Positions 7,898-15,882 of a stretch of 64,000 nucleotides of DNA are shown piece after piece (the stretch's first letter is position 1; each line of letters starts with the position of its first letter). Below the pieces are notes generated by a model. The model was not told where the DNA came from. It made no database searches and was given only the letters and a program-made list of their open reading frames with translations. This stretch comes from Scytonema millei VB511283 (lineage in GTDB: Bacteria; Cyanobacteriota; Cyanobacteriia; Cyanobacteriales; Chroococcidiopsidaceae). The DNA is taken from contig NZ_JTJC03000005.1 in NCBI RefSeq assembly GCF_000817735.3, positions 341,252 through 405,251 of the forward strand, written 5' to 3'. Both the position numbers and the translations under genes were made by a program.

Positions 7898-8548
7898 ATG
7901 CTATTCAACAGACTGTTCACCGCAGGCGGCGTGGTTATGTGGCCCCTGCTCGGATTTTCTATACTAGCGATCGCCCTAATTATCGAGCGGGCAATTTTTT
8001 GGGTGCGGATAAATAAGCGCCAGCGTCGCGTCATCCGTGAGGTATTAAACCTCTACCGCTTGGAAAATGTCGTCACCGCGATCGAAAGGCTGAAGCAAAA
8101 TGCCGACTTGCCTATGGCACGCATATTTCTCGCTGCCTTAGAACTCGAACGCCCCACACCTGAAGAGTTTCGCCTTGCTCTAGAAAGTGAAGCACAAGCA
8201 GAGATTCCTGTCTTGAAACGATTTAACACTATCTTTGAGACAATCATTAGCATTGCACCCTTATTAGGTCTACTCGGTACGGTTTTGGGTTTGATTGCCT
8301 CCTTCGCGTCCCTCAACATTGCCAACGTTGGGGCTAGCCAAACCGCTGGAGTCACGGGTGGGATCAGCGAAGCGCTAGTTTCAACGGCTTCCGGCTTGGT
8401 AGTCGCTATCTTTACGCTTCTATTTGCCAATACATTTCGAGGATTGTACGTGCGGCAAATGGCATCAATTCAAGAGTATGGCGGTCAGCTAGAACTACTC
8501 TATCGTCGTCTTTACGAACGGGGAGAAACCTATGCGTCTGCAAGATGA
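7898..8548 (+). CDS. exbB: MotA/TolQ/ExbB proton-channel family protein
   Basis: Inner-membrane motor subunit (216 residues) that with ExbD uses the proton motive force to energise TonB-dependent uptake. Three membrane segments are visible (about residues 12-32, 115-140 and 155-180), with the family core IAPLLGLLGTVLGLIASF and the TASGLVVAIFTLLFANTF segment. The ATG at 7898 is preferred to a TTG 15 bases upstream because it begins directly before the first helix. The gene overlaps exbD by 17 bases, showing translational coupling. A TonB-dependent receptor gene lies 1.4 kb downstream, which suggests outer-membrane nutrient uptake. No tonB gene is present in the window. Confidence 0.9.
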   Translation: MLFNRLFTAGGVVMWPLLGFSILAIALIIERAIFWVRINKRQRRVIREVLNLYRLENVVTAIERLKQNADLPMARIFLAALELERPTPEEFRLALESEAQAEIPVLKRFNTIFETIISIAPLLGLLGTVLGLIASFASLNIANVGASQTAGVTGGISEALVSTASGLVVAIFTLLFANTFRGLYVRQMASIQEYGGQLELLYRRLYERGETYASAR

Positions 8549-8933
8549 GCCAGAAATTCAAGCACAGATTAATATCGTGCCGATGATTGACGTGATCTTC
8601 GCGATTTTGACATTTTTTATCATGTCAACCTTATTTCTCACTCGTTCTGAGGGGCTATCGGTCAATTTACCTCAGTCAAAATCAGCTCAAGCGCAGCCAA
8701 AAGCACCGATTACAGTCACAATTGATGCCAAAGGTCAACTCGCCGTCAACCGCAAACCGACTCAACTCCAAGCACTCAGTGGAGAAATACGGCAGCTAGC
8801 ACAGCCAAACCAAGAGGCACTTGTAATAGTCAATGCCGATAAATCAGTCAACCACGGACAAGTTGTCTCCGTGATGGATGTGGTGAGGCAACTACCAAAC
8901 GCAAGACTGGCGATCGCCACGCAGAGGGAATAA
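8532..8933 (+). CDS. exbD: ExbD/TolR family biopolymer transport protein
   Basis: Partner of ExbB: 133 residues, one N-terminal membrane helix (about 15-36) and a periplasmic domain. The motif IVPMIDVIFAILTFFIMST carries the conserved membrane aspartate that carries protons in ExbD/TolR. The start lies 17 bases inside exbB, so the two are almost certainly co-translated. The downstream periplasmic part (ITVTIDAKGQLAVN ... VIVNADKSVNHGQVV) is the ordinary ExbD fold. The pair is followed by a perfect palindrome at 8938-8965 that could form the transcript's 3' hairpin. Confidence 0.92.
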   Translation: MRLQDEPEIQAQINIVPMIDVIFAILTFFIMSTLFLTRSEGLSVNLPQSKSAQAQPKAPITVTIDAKGQLAVNRKPTQLQALSGEIRQLAQPNQEALVIVNADKSVNHGQVVSVMDVVRQLPNARLAIATQRE

Positions 8934-8937
8934 CAAT

Positions 8938-8965
8938 GTAGAGACGTTACATGTAACGTCTCTAC
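8938..8965. repeat. Perfect 28-bp palindrome (core GTTACATGTAAC), dispersed family C
   Basis: Left arm GTAGAGACGTTACA and right arm TGTAACGTCTCTAC are exact reverse complements with no spacer. The same palindrome occurs at 26393-26420 and, with one mismatch and longer arms, at 47285-47328. Here it sits just after the exbD stop codon and before the convergent DUF3574 gene. Confidence 0.95.
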
Positions 8966-8977
8966 ACCGATCGCCGA

Positions 8978-9436
8978 TTAAAAACTTACCCGTGCGGGTA
9001 CATCTGTAACGCGCAAGACCGATTCTTGTTGAAATTTTGACTTATAAGCGTCAATAATTTCCTGAATGGATCTTTCTCGTTCTGGAGTACTGACATAGAG
9101 CAATATTAAAACTTTAGAATCTTCTCTAGCTAGAATTCCAGCACTGTTAAGAAACTGACCGTAAGCATCTATTACCGTTAATCCATCGGGAAAACGAGGT
9201 GTCACTTCAGTATCTACAAACTTTTGCCATTGTTCTTCTGTGACTTCTCCTCCCCCTGGTTGCGATCGCCCAAAATACAACTCATCTCTGACGTATGCTT
9301 CGCTGTTGGCAGTAGTTTCTGCTGCCGGAGTTTGAGCGCTAACTTGATGTATGTAGTTAACTGAACCTGTTAATAACAAGCCAGACAGAAAAAACGCACC
9401 TAGAATTTTGCGTCTGGTGAGTAAGGTAATATTCAT
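8978..9436 (-). CDS. DUF3574 secreted protein
   Basis: A 152-residue exported protein of unknown function. It has a twin-basic N-terminus (TRRKILG), a hydrophobic signal segment and a probable cleavage after VSAQT. The mature part carries the DUF3574 pattern: YVRDELYFGRSQPGGGEVTE, TPRFPDGLTVIDAYGQF, SKVLILLYVSTPE and a final QESVLRVTDVPARVSF. The ATG at 9436 is preferred to a TTG 12 bases upstream because GAGGA lies about 7 bases before it. It is convergent with exbBD. A perfect 10-bp inverted repeat lies 100 bases upstream of its start (9536-9558), so it may be regulated. DUF3574 proteins have no established reaction that I know of. Confidence 0.85.
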   Translation of the reverse strand: MNITLLTRRKILGAFFLSGLLLTGSVNYIHQVSAQTPAAETTANSEAYVRDELYFGRSQPGGGEVTEEQWQKFVDTEVTPRFPDGLTVIDAYGQFLNSAGILAREDSKVLILLYVSTPERERSIQEIIDAYKSKFQQESVLRVTDVPARVSF

Positions 9437-9535
9437 TTCTATCCTCAATTTGTTGACTTAATACGACGGTCTGTTTGGAATGGCTGCTAACTATTACTTC
9501 AGACGTACACCTTTAGTTTTAGATATATATAAATT

Positions 9536-9558
9536 TTTTGTAATATCGTATTACAAAA
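9536..9558. promoter_or_regulatory. Perfect inverted repeat, candidate operator
   Basis: TTTTGTAATA (9536-9545), a 3-base TCG spacer, and TATTACAAAA (9549-9558) are exact reverse complements. The site lies in the divergent spacer 100 bases upstream of the DUF3574 start and 424 bases before the TonB-dependent receptor. The inner part reads GTA-N9-TAC, one base longer than the NtcA consensus, and does not match Fur or Zur boxes. A dimeric repressor site is the simplest reading. Confidence 0.6.
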
Positions 9559-9640
9559 GTTAGCTTTTATTTATTCTCGATCGTTGACACGTACAAATTT
9601 ACTATTCGGATTTTTTACAACTAATATAGCAAGCAAGAAA

Positions 9641-9679
9641 TAACTGATAACTGATAACTGATAACTGATAACTGATAAA
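9641..9679. repeat. Tandem heptamer array (CTGATAA, about five copies)
   Basis: Five near-perfect direct copies of CTGATAA in a row, the same unit as at 2922 and 6411 in the opposite orientation. Typical cyanobacterial short tandemly repeated repetitive sequence. Confidence 0.95.
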
Positions 9680-9981
9680 GTTTGACAGCTTGTCTTTTGA
9701 CTAAACGCAACTGCGATCGCCATGATTGGTATAAGTGCAAACGCACTTTGTCCGTAAAAATAACAAGCAAATTAGAGGAATGTTTCAACCACGCGGCTAA
9801 ATATAAAGTCTGCGTGTATGTTTGCGTGCATCTGCATCCAGCGATTTATCTATATGCGATCGTACACGGACACAAATGAAACCAAACAATCTATAAGCGT
9901 GCAAATTGGAAAGGAAAGTGAATTGTAAGTCGTAAAAATACACCTGATAACTGATAACTGGGAAGTGATAACTAATAGAAG

Positions 9982-12111
9982 ATGGGACTGAAATTTTTGT
10001 TATTGCCTACGGTATTGTTAAGTTTAACCATAGGCTCTGCTGCACTAGCAAATGAACTAGAAAACAGTAAAAATAATGCGATCGCTTTAAAATTAAAATT
10101 GCATCAAGCGAGAAGAAATTCACAACCAAAACTACCCCGCTTGAGCCAAAGAGAAAAATTTTCTACAGATGCTATTTGGTTAACACAAAAACCATCATCA
10201 ACAATAGATGTGGCACAATCAATATCTTCTGAAGTAGAAGAATCTGCTATTGAAGACACTGACGAACTTTATATCGAGGTTGAAGGGAAAAGAGAGACAA
10301 TTTCTGAAACATCAAGTCCCGTCTACATCATTCCTAAAGAAGAAATTGAAAAACAACGTCCGAATAGCGTCGCAGAAATTTTACGCAATCTACCAGGATT
10401 TGCAATTAATGATGCAGGTTTTGGTGCAGATATTCATACGGGAACATATTATCGAGGAAGCTCGATCAATCAGTCAGTTTTCTTACTCAATGGTAGACCA
10501 ATTGGATCTAATATTAACACCTACCACGGCGCTACCGATCTGAATAGTATTCCTGTAGAATCTATCGAACGAGTAGAATTATCGAGCGGTACGAGTTCTA
10601 CTTTATATGGTTCGCAAGCGTTTGGCGGAGTTGTCAATATTGTTACTAAGCAAGGCTCAGAGATTCCCCAGCTAAACGGTTTAGTAGAGTACGGTTCTTA
10701 TGACCAAGATAACTATCGCATAAGTTATGGTAGCAGTGGTGGTAATTTAAAATATAGCCTTGGTTTTGAACAATACGATGCTGAGAACAATTATCGCGTC
10801 CCTGAAGGAGCAGCAAATCGAGATTCAGATGGACGTTTATTTAATGGTGATACTGCGACGAGTAACTACTTTGGTAGTCTCAGTCTCGATCTAAATTCTC
10901 GTAACACTCTCAGTTTAGATGCTTACAAAATTAGCAGTCGTCGCGGCTTATTGTACTTTGGTTTTCCCCTACAAAGAGATCGTTTAGACCACGATGTTTT
11001 TAACATTGGTTTATCTTGGAAAACTTTGCTAGGCAATGGAAAAGACTCTGTTCTTAGAGCGACAGTCGCCTACAATCAAGATTATTTCAATACCTACGGT
11101 CCTACACAAAACATTTTTTATCGTACGGGAACGCTCAATTCTCAAGCTGTAACCGCAAGGTTAGAACACGATTGGAAAATTAACACTAGTAATAATTTGC
11201 GCTGGGGCATAGATGTCAAAAATGACTTTTTGAATGGTGATGTTTTAAGTACGGCTCCGAATAGAGTCAACTTAAATGAAGAAGAAGAAAGAGAAAGATT
11301 TCAAACTGCATTATTTGCTTTAAACACCTGGAAAATTACCAATAATTTTCAAGCCGATCTAGGATTGAGGCAGAATTTTACTAGCGAGTTTGGTAGTTAT
11401 TTAAATCCTAGTGTTGGGTTACGATGGGCAATGAGTCCAGGGGTAGCTTTACGGGGAAGTTGGGCATCAGTACAGCGCGATCCTGGTATCGATCAATTAT
11501 ACGTTTATGACACGGTACATAATTGGTTGCCAAACCCAGATCTTGAACCAGAAGTAGGTTCTTCATGGACAGCAGGAGTTGATGTCAAATTTGCCGAGAA
11601 TTTAACCGGACAGTTTACGTATTTCGGTAGTAGCTTAACAGATCGCTTGGGCATTCAAGCAGGTCGCTGGACGAACATTGGATTAGTTAATACTAACGGT
11701 TTAGAAGCAGCATTAAAATGGCAAATTAATCCGCAGTGGTCAACTTTTCTCAACTATACTTATACCGATGCAAAAATTAAGTCAGGAATTGAAGAAGGAT
11801 TACAACTAGGTTTAGTCCCCTATTCTGTCGGTCAAATTGGTTTAGGATATCAGTCGGGAGGATGGGAGGTTAATTTATTTGCTAGCTATTATAGTGGAGC
11901 GCGACGAGCTTTTTTTAATAACCCAGGTGATAGTAATACCGATTTTTCTCCCTCTTGGTTGAGTCTAGATTTAGGGGCGCGAATTCCAATCACAAGAAAC
12001 TTGGGATTAACAGTTTATCTAGAAAACTTAGGCGATCGCGCCTACGAAAAAGCCAATCGAATTTACCAGCCTGGTTTAACTTATCGAGTTGGCATTTCTT
12101 CTAATTTCTAA
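9982..12111 (+). CDS. TonB-dependent outer-membrane receptor
   Basis: Outer-membrane gated channel of 709 residues. A signal peptide ends near SAALANE (about residue 24). A long linker follows, then the plug domain (about 105-225: PVYIIPKEEIEKQRPNSVAEIL, the QSVFLLNGRPI strand and the VERVELSSG-type ending IERVELSSGTSSTLYGSQAFGGVVNIVT). The rest is the beta-barrel, closing with YRVGISSNF, a terminal aromatic as required for insertion. The substrate is unknown: siderophore, cobalamin and sugar receptors all share these features, and no riboswitch or Fur box was found upstream. ExbB/ExbD genes 1 kb away fit its energy supply. It has no AMIN domain, unlike many cyanobacterial siderophore receptors. 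Confidence 0.9.
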   Translation: MGLKFLLLPTVLLSLTIGSAALANELENSKNNAIALKLKLHQARRNSQPKLPRLSQREKFSTDAIWLTQKPSSTIDVAQSISSEVEESAIEDTDELYIEVEGKRETISETSSPVYIIPKEEIEKQRPNSVAEILRNLPGFAINDAGFGADIHTGTYYRGSSINQSVFLLNGRPIGSNINTYHGATDLNSIPVESIERVELSSGTSSTLYGSQAFGGVVNIVTKQGSEIPQLNGLVEYGSYDQDNYRISYGSSGGNLKYSLGFEQYDAENNYRVPEGAANRDSDGRLFNGDTATSNYFGSLSLDLNSRNTLSLDAYKISSRRGLLYFGFPLQRDRLDHDVFNIGLSWKTLLGNGKDSVLRATVAYNQDYFNTYGPTQNIFYRTGTLNSQAVTARLEHDWKINTSNNLRWGIDVKNDFLNGDVLSTAPNRVNLNEEEERERFQTALFALNTWKITNNFQADLGLRQNFTSEFGSYLNPSVGLRWAMSPGVALRGSWASVQRDPGIDQLYVYDTVHNWLPNPDLEPEVGSSWTAGVDVKFAENLTGQFTYFGSSLTDRLGIQAGRWTNIGLVNTNGLEAALKWQINPQWSTFLNYTYTDAKIKSGIEEGLQLGLVPYSVGQIGLGYQSGGWEVNLFASYYSGARRAFFNNPGDSNTDFSPSWLSLDLGARIPITRNLGLTVYLENLGDRAYEKANRIYQPGLTYRVGISSNF

Positions 12112-12120
12112 TTCTTGTAG

Positions 12121-12137
12121 GGTGGGCAACGCCCGCC
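12121..12137. repeat. Small GC-rich palindrome, dispersed family A (GGTGGGCAACGCCCGCC)
   Basis: A diverged copy of the 17-base hairpin GGTGGGCATTGCCCACC seen at 31275, 47040, 59147 and 60636. It lies between the convergent ends of the receptor and uppS genes and is followed by a second partial copy (CAACGCCCACC). Confidence 0.85.
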
Positions 12138-12179
12138 TTGTCTTGTAAAGTAGACTTAGCAACGCCCACCGCTCAAAAA

Positions 12180-12917
12180 TTAGGAAGCAATCTGACCAAA
12201 ACGACGATCGCGGTTTTGATAAGCGAGTAAAGCGTGATGAAAGGCAGTGCGATCGAAGTCGGGCCACAAAATATCTGTAAAATACATTTCTGTATATGCC
12301 ATTTGCCACAATAAAAAATTACTCAATCGCATTTCTCCACTAGTACGAATCAATAAATCTGGATGAGAAGTTCCAGTAGTGTAAAGATATTTTTCAATCA
12401 AATCTTCACTAATTTCTTCAATTTCAATCTTTTGTTGTTGAATCTGTAAAGCAATTTGCCGACAAACTTGAGCGATCTCTTTGCGACTACCGTAATTTAC
12501 AGCCACAGTAAAGTGAATGGCTGTGTTATTAATTGTGTGTGCGATCGCACGTTCTATTTCTCTTTGCAAAGACTGAGGTAATACTGACAAATCTCCAATA
12601 AAGGAAATTCGTACTCCTTCTTTTTGTATTTGAGCTAATTCGCGTTGTAATAGTCGCTCAAACAGTAACATGAGAAAATCGACTTCTTGTATAGGTCGTC
12701 GCCAATTCTCGGTCGAAAAAGCGTAAACTGTTAGTGCTTCGATTCCCCAATCTTTACAGCAGCGAAGTAGTTCTTTTAAAACTTTTGCTCCTTGGCGATG
12801 CCCAGCAAGACGCGGTAATCCTTTTTTGGTAGCCCAGCGTCCGTTACCATCCATAATTACAGCAACGTGTTTGGGTAAGTTTTGAGAATCTAAATCGATA
12901 GGTAGTTTATATTGCAT
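12180..12917 (-). CDS. uppS: Isoprenyl transferase (cis-prenyl, undecaprenyl diphosphate synthase type)
   Basis: Adds isopentenyl units to make the C55 lipid carrier used for peptidoglycan and polysaccharide synthesis. The 245-residue protein has the full set of UppS motifs: [12 protein letters not shown] with the catalytic Asp, [18 protein letters not shown], the NYGSRKEI block and the C-terminal [24 protein letters not shown]. The ATG at 12917 ([11 protein letters not shown]) gives the usual cyanobacterial length; a 34-codon longer frame starts in non-conserved sequence. It is leftward and convergent with the receptor gene. In some cyanobacteria this gene follows a c-di-AMP cyclase gene; here the upstream neighbour is an unrelated divergent GNAT gene. 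Confidence 0.95.
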   Translation of the reverse strand: MQYKLPIDLDSQNLPKHVAVIMDGNGRWATKKGLPRLAGHRQGAKVLKELLRCCKDWGIEALTVYAFSTENWRRPIQEVDFLMLLFERLLQRELAQIQKEGVRISFIGDLSVLPQSLQREIERAIAHTINNTAIHFTVAVNYGSRKEIAQVCRQIALQIQQQKIEIEEISEDLIEKYLYTTGTSHPDLLIRTSGEMRLSNFLLWQMAYTEMYFTDILWPDFDRTAFHHALLAYQNRDRRFGQIAS

Positions 12918-13234
12918 GGAATTTATAGATAAAAATGTTACGCAAAGACAAGAAAAAGTAGACACACCTACTGATACGAGCTTGAGAATCAAGGAGAAGA
13001 TCTCGGCTCTGTTTCTCATAGCTTAAAAGTCAAAGAACTAGTTTTCAGTCGGTTAAAGTCGGCAAGTTTATCTATTCAAAAGTCGGAAAATTCGGAAAAG
13101 TCGGAACTCAAATGTACGACTAAGCGACTAAATACATAACCGCGATCGCCACGCAGTAGAGGGGAGAAATAAGACTACCAAGGGTAATGCAATACCACAC
13201 TTTTAGACGCACAAATTTGAATGCATGAATCTAA
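12918..13234. other. Divergent spacer between uppS and the GNAT gene
   Basis: 317 bases with several degenerate copies of AAGTCGG / AATTCGG units near 13054-13110. It must contain both promoters, but I could not identify them. Confidence 0.5.
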
Positions 13235-13843
13235 ATGCAAGAAACATCCTCAGTAGAAATATCTATTCGTCAGGCTCGTACTAGCGATCGCGATCGAATC
13301 ATCCAGTTGCATAGTCAGTCAATTCAGCAACTTTGTACGGCTGATTATAACCCGGCACAAATTCAAGCTTTGCTAGAAGATAAAAAAGTGTATGGGACAA
13401 AATCGTGGGGTGATGTTGTCTTAGTAGCAGAGTATGGCGAAGAGATTGTAGGGTTTTCGGCTTTGATGCAGGGTACGATAAGTGCAATGTACGTCCATCC
13501 AAAATGGACGCGACAAGGTATTGGTAGGCGTTTGTTACAGGCGATTGAACGAGAAGCTATATTTCGGCGATGGCAATGGTTATTTGTGAAAGCTTCCGTT
13601 ACGGCTGTACCTTTTTATCGAGCTTGCGGCTATCAAATTCTACATCCCACCCAAATGATGGTTGCTCGTAGAGAGTGGGTTCCTTGTGTTGATATGCAAA
13701 AGCAATTAGTGGCAACAATTAGCCAACAGCGATTGCCTTCTCGACAAACAGCAATTTGTTGGCAAATTGTACAATTATGTTTAGTTGGTCTAATCGTATT
13801 AGTCGCGATCGCAAAGATGATGCAATGGTTATTACCTCGATAG
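13235..13843 (+). CDS. GNAT-family N-acetyltransferase with a C-terminal membrane anchor
   Basis: A 202-residue protein. The first 145 residues form a GNAT domain: EISIRQARTSDRDRIIQLHSQ, VVLVAEYGEEIVGFSAL, then the acetyl-CoA loop MYVHPKWTRQGIGRRLLQAIE (the RxxGxG/A signature as RQGIGR) and the last strand with VPFYRACGYQ. After a basic linker, residues about 175-197 (VQLCLVGLIVLVAIAKMMQWLL) form a single hydrophobic helix at the very end, which is unusual for this family and suggests tail anchoring to a membrane. The acceptor substrate is unknown. It is divergent from uppS; a dispersed palindrome follows its stop codon. Confidence 0.85.
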   Translation: MQETSSVEISIRQARTSDRDRIIQLHSQSIQQLCTADYNPAQIQALLEDKKVYGTKSWGDVVLVAEYGEEIVGFSALMQGTISAMYVHPKWTRQGIGRRLLQAIEREAIFRRWQWLFVKASVTAVPFYRACGYQILHPTQMMVARREWVPCVDMQKQLVATISQQRLPSRQTAICWQIVQLCLVGLIVLVAIAKMMQWLLPR

Positions 13844-13869
13844 CGATCGCATTTAATTACAATACATTT

Positions 13870-13897
13870 GTAGGGGCGCACAGCTGTGCGTCCCTAC
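13870..13897. repeat. Palindrome, dispersed family D (core GCGCACAGCTGTGCG)
   Basis: Arms GTAGGGGCGCACAG and CTGTGCGTCCCTAC pair with one mismatch and no loop. A perfect 20-bp relative lies at 39040-39059 after the transketolase gene. Both copies are directly 3' of genes. Confidence 0.9.
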
Positions 13898-13925
13898 TTT
13901 TATCTGTTTTCGTTACTATTTCCTT

Positions 13926-14501
13926 TCATCTAGCCAAATTTTCAGGAAATGCCTCTTCTATATCCTCTACTGAAGTTGGAAGGCGATCGATAAAAGGTAA
14001 ACTAGCTCCTTGTAAACCCCGTTTAATGCGTTCTGGAGTTTCAGGAAAAATGATAAATAGTGGAAAAATGCTATTAGCTCCTTCACTAAAAATGTGTTGA
14101 TAAGGAAGAGGCATAATCCACTCGTATTCTTTATCCAATAACACTTGCGTTTGTCGCCAGCGTCCTAAGAAATCGGAAAAATCTTCATTGGGACGATAAA
14201 TAAATAGAAAAATTTCTACTCCAGTTTTAATTTTCCACTCTGGATCGCACATGAGAAAAGCAAGATCGCAGGGTAACAAAGTCGTTTCTGTAGCTTTGAT
14301 TGTATTGCGTTCTTTACTGGTTGATGTTGAATGTCGCAGCCGAATTATAGGTAAAGGAATTGGAATTACACTTTCATGAGGGCGGCGTAAACTTGGAAGC
14401 ATTTCTAAATAAGGACGATGCTGCTTCAATAAGGCGATCGCTGCTGCGCGATCGCTATACTCTGCTAAACATTCTTCATAACAAGATTTTTTAATAGTCA
14501 T
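13926..14501 (-). CDS. Unrecognised protein, last gene downstream of pilBTC
   Basis: I do not recognise a family. The 191-residue protein has no signal peptide and no clear membrane helix. It starts MTIKKSCYEECLAEYSDRAAAIALLKQHR (positions 14501-14415) and contains the hydrophobic strand-like pieces VIPIPLPIIRLRH, VEIFLFIYRPNEDF and IFPLFIIFPETPERI, consistent with an alpha/beta soluble fold. It reads leftward 66 bases after pilC, so it may be transcribed with the pilus genes, but repeat-like AGTTAAT DNA separates them. A C-terminal acidic helix (SVEDIEEAFPENL) closes the protein. A link to type IV pili is suggested only by position. Confidence 0.65.
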   Translation of the reverse strand: MTIKKSCYEECLAEYSDRAAAIALLKQHRPYLEMLPSLRRPHESVIPIPLPIIRLRHSTSTSKERNTIKATETTLLPCDLAFLMCDPEWKIKTGVEIFLFIYRPNEDFSDFLGRWRQTQVLLDKEYEWIMPLPYQHIFSEGANSIFPLFIIFPETPERIKRGLQGASLPFIDRLPTSVEDIEEAFPENLAR

Positions 14502-14567
14502 AATTATTTCATTAATAGTTAATAGTTAATGGTTGAACGAGTTAACCACTAACTACTAACAATTTAC

Positions 14568-15797
14568 TTAACCCAATTTTTCAAATACCTTGAACATAGG
14601 TAGGTACATCGAAAGAAGAATTCCCCCAACCATACCACCTAAAACTACAATCATAATTGGCTCAATAATACTAGTGAGAGCTTTAACAGCTTGCTCGACT
14701 TCATCTTCATAGAAATCAGCAACTTTCATTAACATACTATCTAATTCACCAGTTTCTTCACCAATACTAATCATCTGAATTGCCATGACGGGAAAAACTC
14801 GTTCTTTTTGTAGCGCTAAACTAATCATTCCTCCTTGTTGAATCTCTTTACGAGCTGCATCTACAGCATTGGCAATAATTTGATTACCAGCTGTGTCGCG
14901 AACAATTTCTAGAGCAGTTAAAATCGGCACTCCCGAACGAGTTAAAGCACCAAAAGTACGACTAAAAAGAGCTACAGATGATTTTTGAATTAAGTCACCG
15001 AATAATGGAACTTTCAGAGAAATTCGGTCAATGGTTTCCCGACCTAATCGAGTTTTGTAATATTGTCGATAAACAAAACTACCACCAATAAAAACTACTA
15101 CGGGAATTATTGCACTTGGACTTCTTAGAACTGCACTGATCCACAACATGAATTTTGTCAGTTCTGGTAATTCTACTCCTAATTGCTTAAAAATATCAGC
15201 AAAAATAGGTATGAGAAATATAGTCATACCAAGAAAAATCAGTACGGCTATAATTCCAACTGCAATTGGGTAGGTTAAAGCAGATTTAATCTGATTTTGC
15301 AGTCGAGCGCGGTCTTCTAATAACTTAGATAATCGGTTCATGACTTCATCAAGAACACCACCAACTTCTCCAGCTTGTACCATACTGACGTACATATAAT
15401 CGAAACAACCTGGATGTTTCCGCATTGCCTCAGACAAGTTCATCCCCTGCTGTACATCAGAACTAATGTCTATTAAAGCTCCTTTCAGTTTTGGGTTAGT
15501 ACATTGTTCTGCCATTACACCCAGGCTTCTTACAATTGCTACACCTGCATTAATCAGGGCAGCAAATTGACGAGAAAATACAGCTTTATCTTTAACAGAT
15601 ACCTTTGCTAGAGCTGCCATCAGAGGATCTAAGCTGAGATTACCACTCAACTTAAATTCTTCTGCTTGTTTGAGTTCTTGAATAAAAAGACCTTTCGATC
15701 GCAAGCTAGAACGTGCTGCTGCTATTGTGTCAGCAACCACTTTTTCTTTTTTAGCGTTTCCTTTCGCGTCACGAACGCGAGCAACAAATGTAGGCAT
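14568..15797 (-). CDS. pilC: Type IV pilus inner-membrane platform protein PilC
   Basis: Membrane platform of the type IV pilus machine (409 residues), which couples the PilB and PilT motors to pilin assembly. Two T2SSF domains are visible: about 70-195 (FSRQFAALINAGVAIVRSL ... LTYPIAVGIIAVLIFLGM) and about 275-400 (LFSRTFGALTRSGVPILTALEIV ... IIEPIMIVVLGGMVGGILLSMYLPMF). Each has the GxP/GEETG signature (VQAGEVGGVLDEV and ISIGEETGELDSM). Three or four membrane helices are present. It is the third gene of the leftward pilB-pilT-pilC operon, 85 bases after pilT. Pili in cyanobacteria serve twitching phototaxis, DNA uptake and aggregation. Confidence 0.96.
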   Translation of the reverse strand: MPTFVARVRDAKGNAKKEKVVADTIAAARSSLRSKGLFIQELKQAEEFKLSGNLSLDPLMAALAKVSVKDKAVFSRQFAALINAGVAIVRSLGVMAEQCTNPKLKGALIDISSDVQQGMNLSEAMRKHPGCFDYMYVSMVQAGEVGGVLDEVMNRLSKLLEDRARLQNQIKSALTYPIAVGIIAVLIFLGMTIFLIPIFADIFKQLGVELPELTKFMLWISAVLRSPSAIIPVVVFIGGSFVYRQYYKTRLGRETIDRISLKVPLFGDLIQKSSVALFSRTFGALTRSGVPILTALEIVRDTAGNQIIANAVDAARKEIQQGGMISLALQKERVFPVMAIQMISIGEETGELDSMLMKVADFYEDEVEQAVKALTSIIEPIMIVVLGGMVGGILLSMYLPMFKVFEKLG

Positions 15798-15882
15798 ATT
15801 TCAGATCTTTTATGAGATAGAGAATATAGAAGTTGTAGAGACATAATCTATGTGCCTCTACAGATGATTTCCTAAGAATTAT

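Larger units (their letters stand above)
9437..9981. other. Intergenic region between DUF3574 and the TonB-dependent receptor
   Basis: A 545-base divergent spacer. It holds the perfect inverted repeat at 9536-9558, a CTGATAA heptamer array at 9641-9679 and two more copies near 9945-9958. A 65-codon frame at 9682-9879 is very rich in Cys, His and Lys, has no recognisable start context and is not accepted as a gene. Promoters for both flanking genes must lie here, but no clear hexamers were found. Confidence 0.6.

Noticed and set aside
9536..9558. NtcA site
   Set aside because: Spacing is GTA-N9-TAC, not GTA-N8-TAC, and the symmetry extends well beyond the NtcA consensus.
9682..9879. 65-codon frame in the receptor upstream region
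   Set aside because: Odd composition (Cys, His, Lys, Tyr rich), no ribosome site, no recognisable domain, flanked by repeats.
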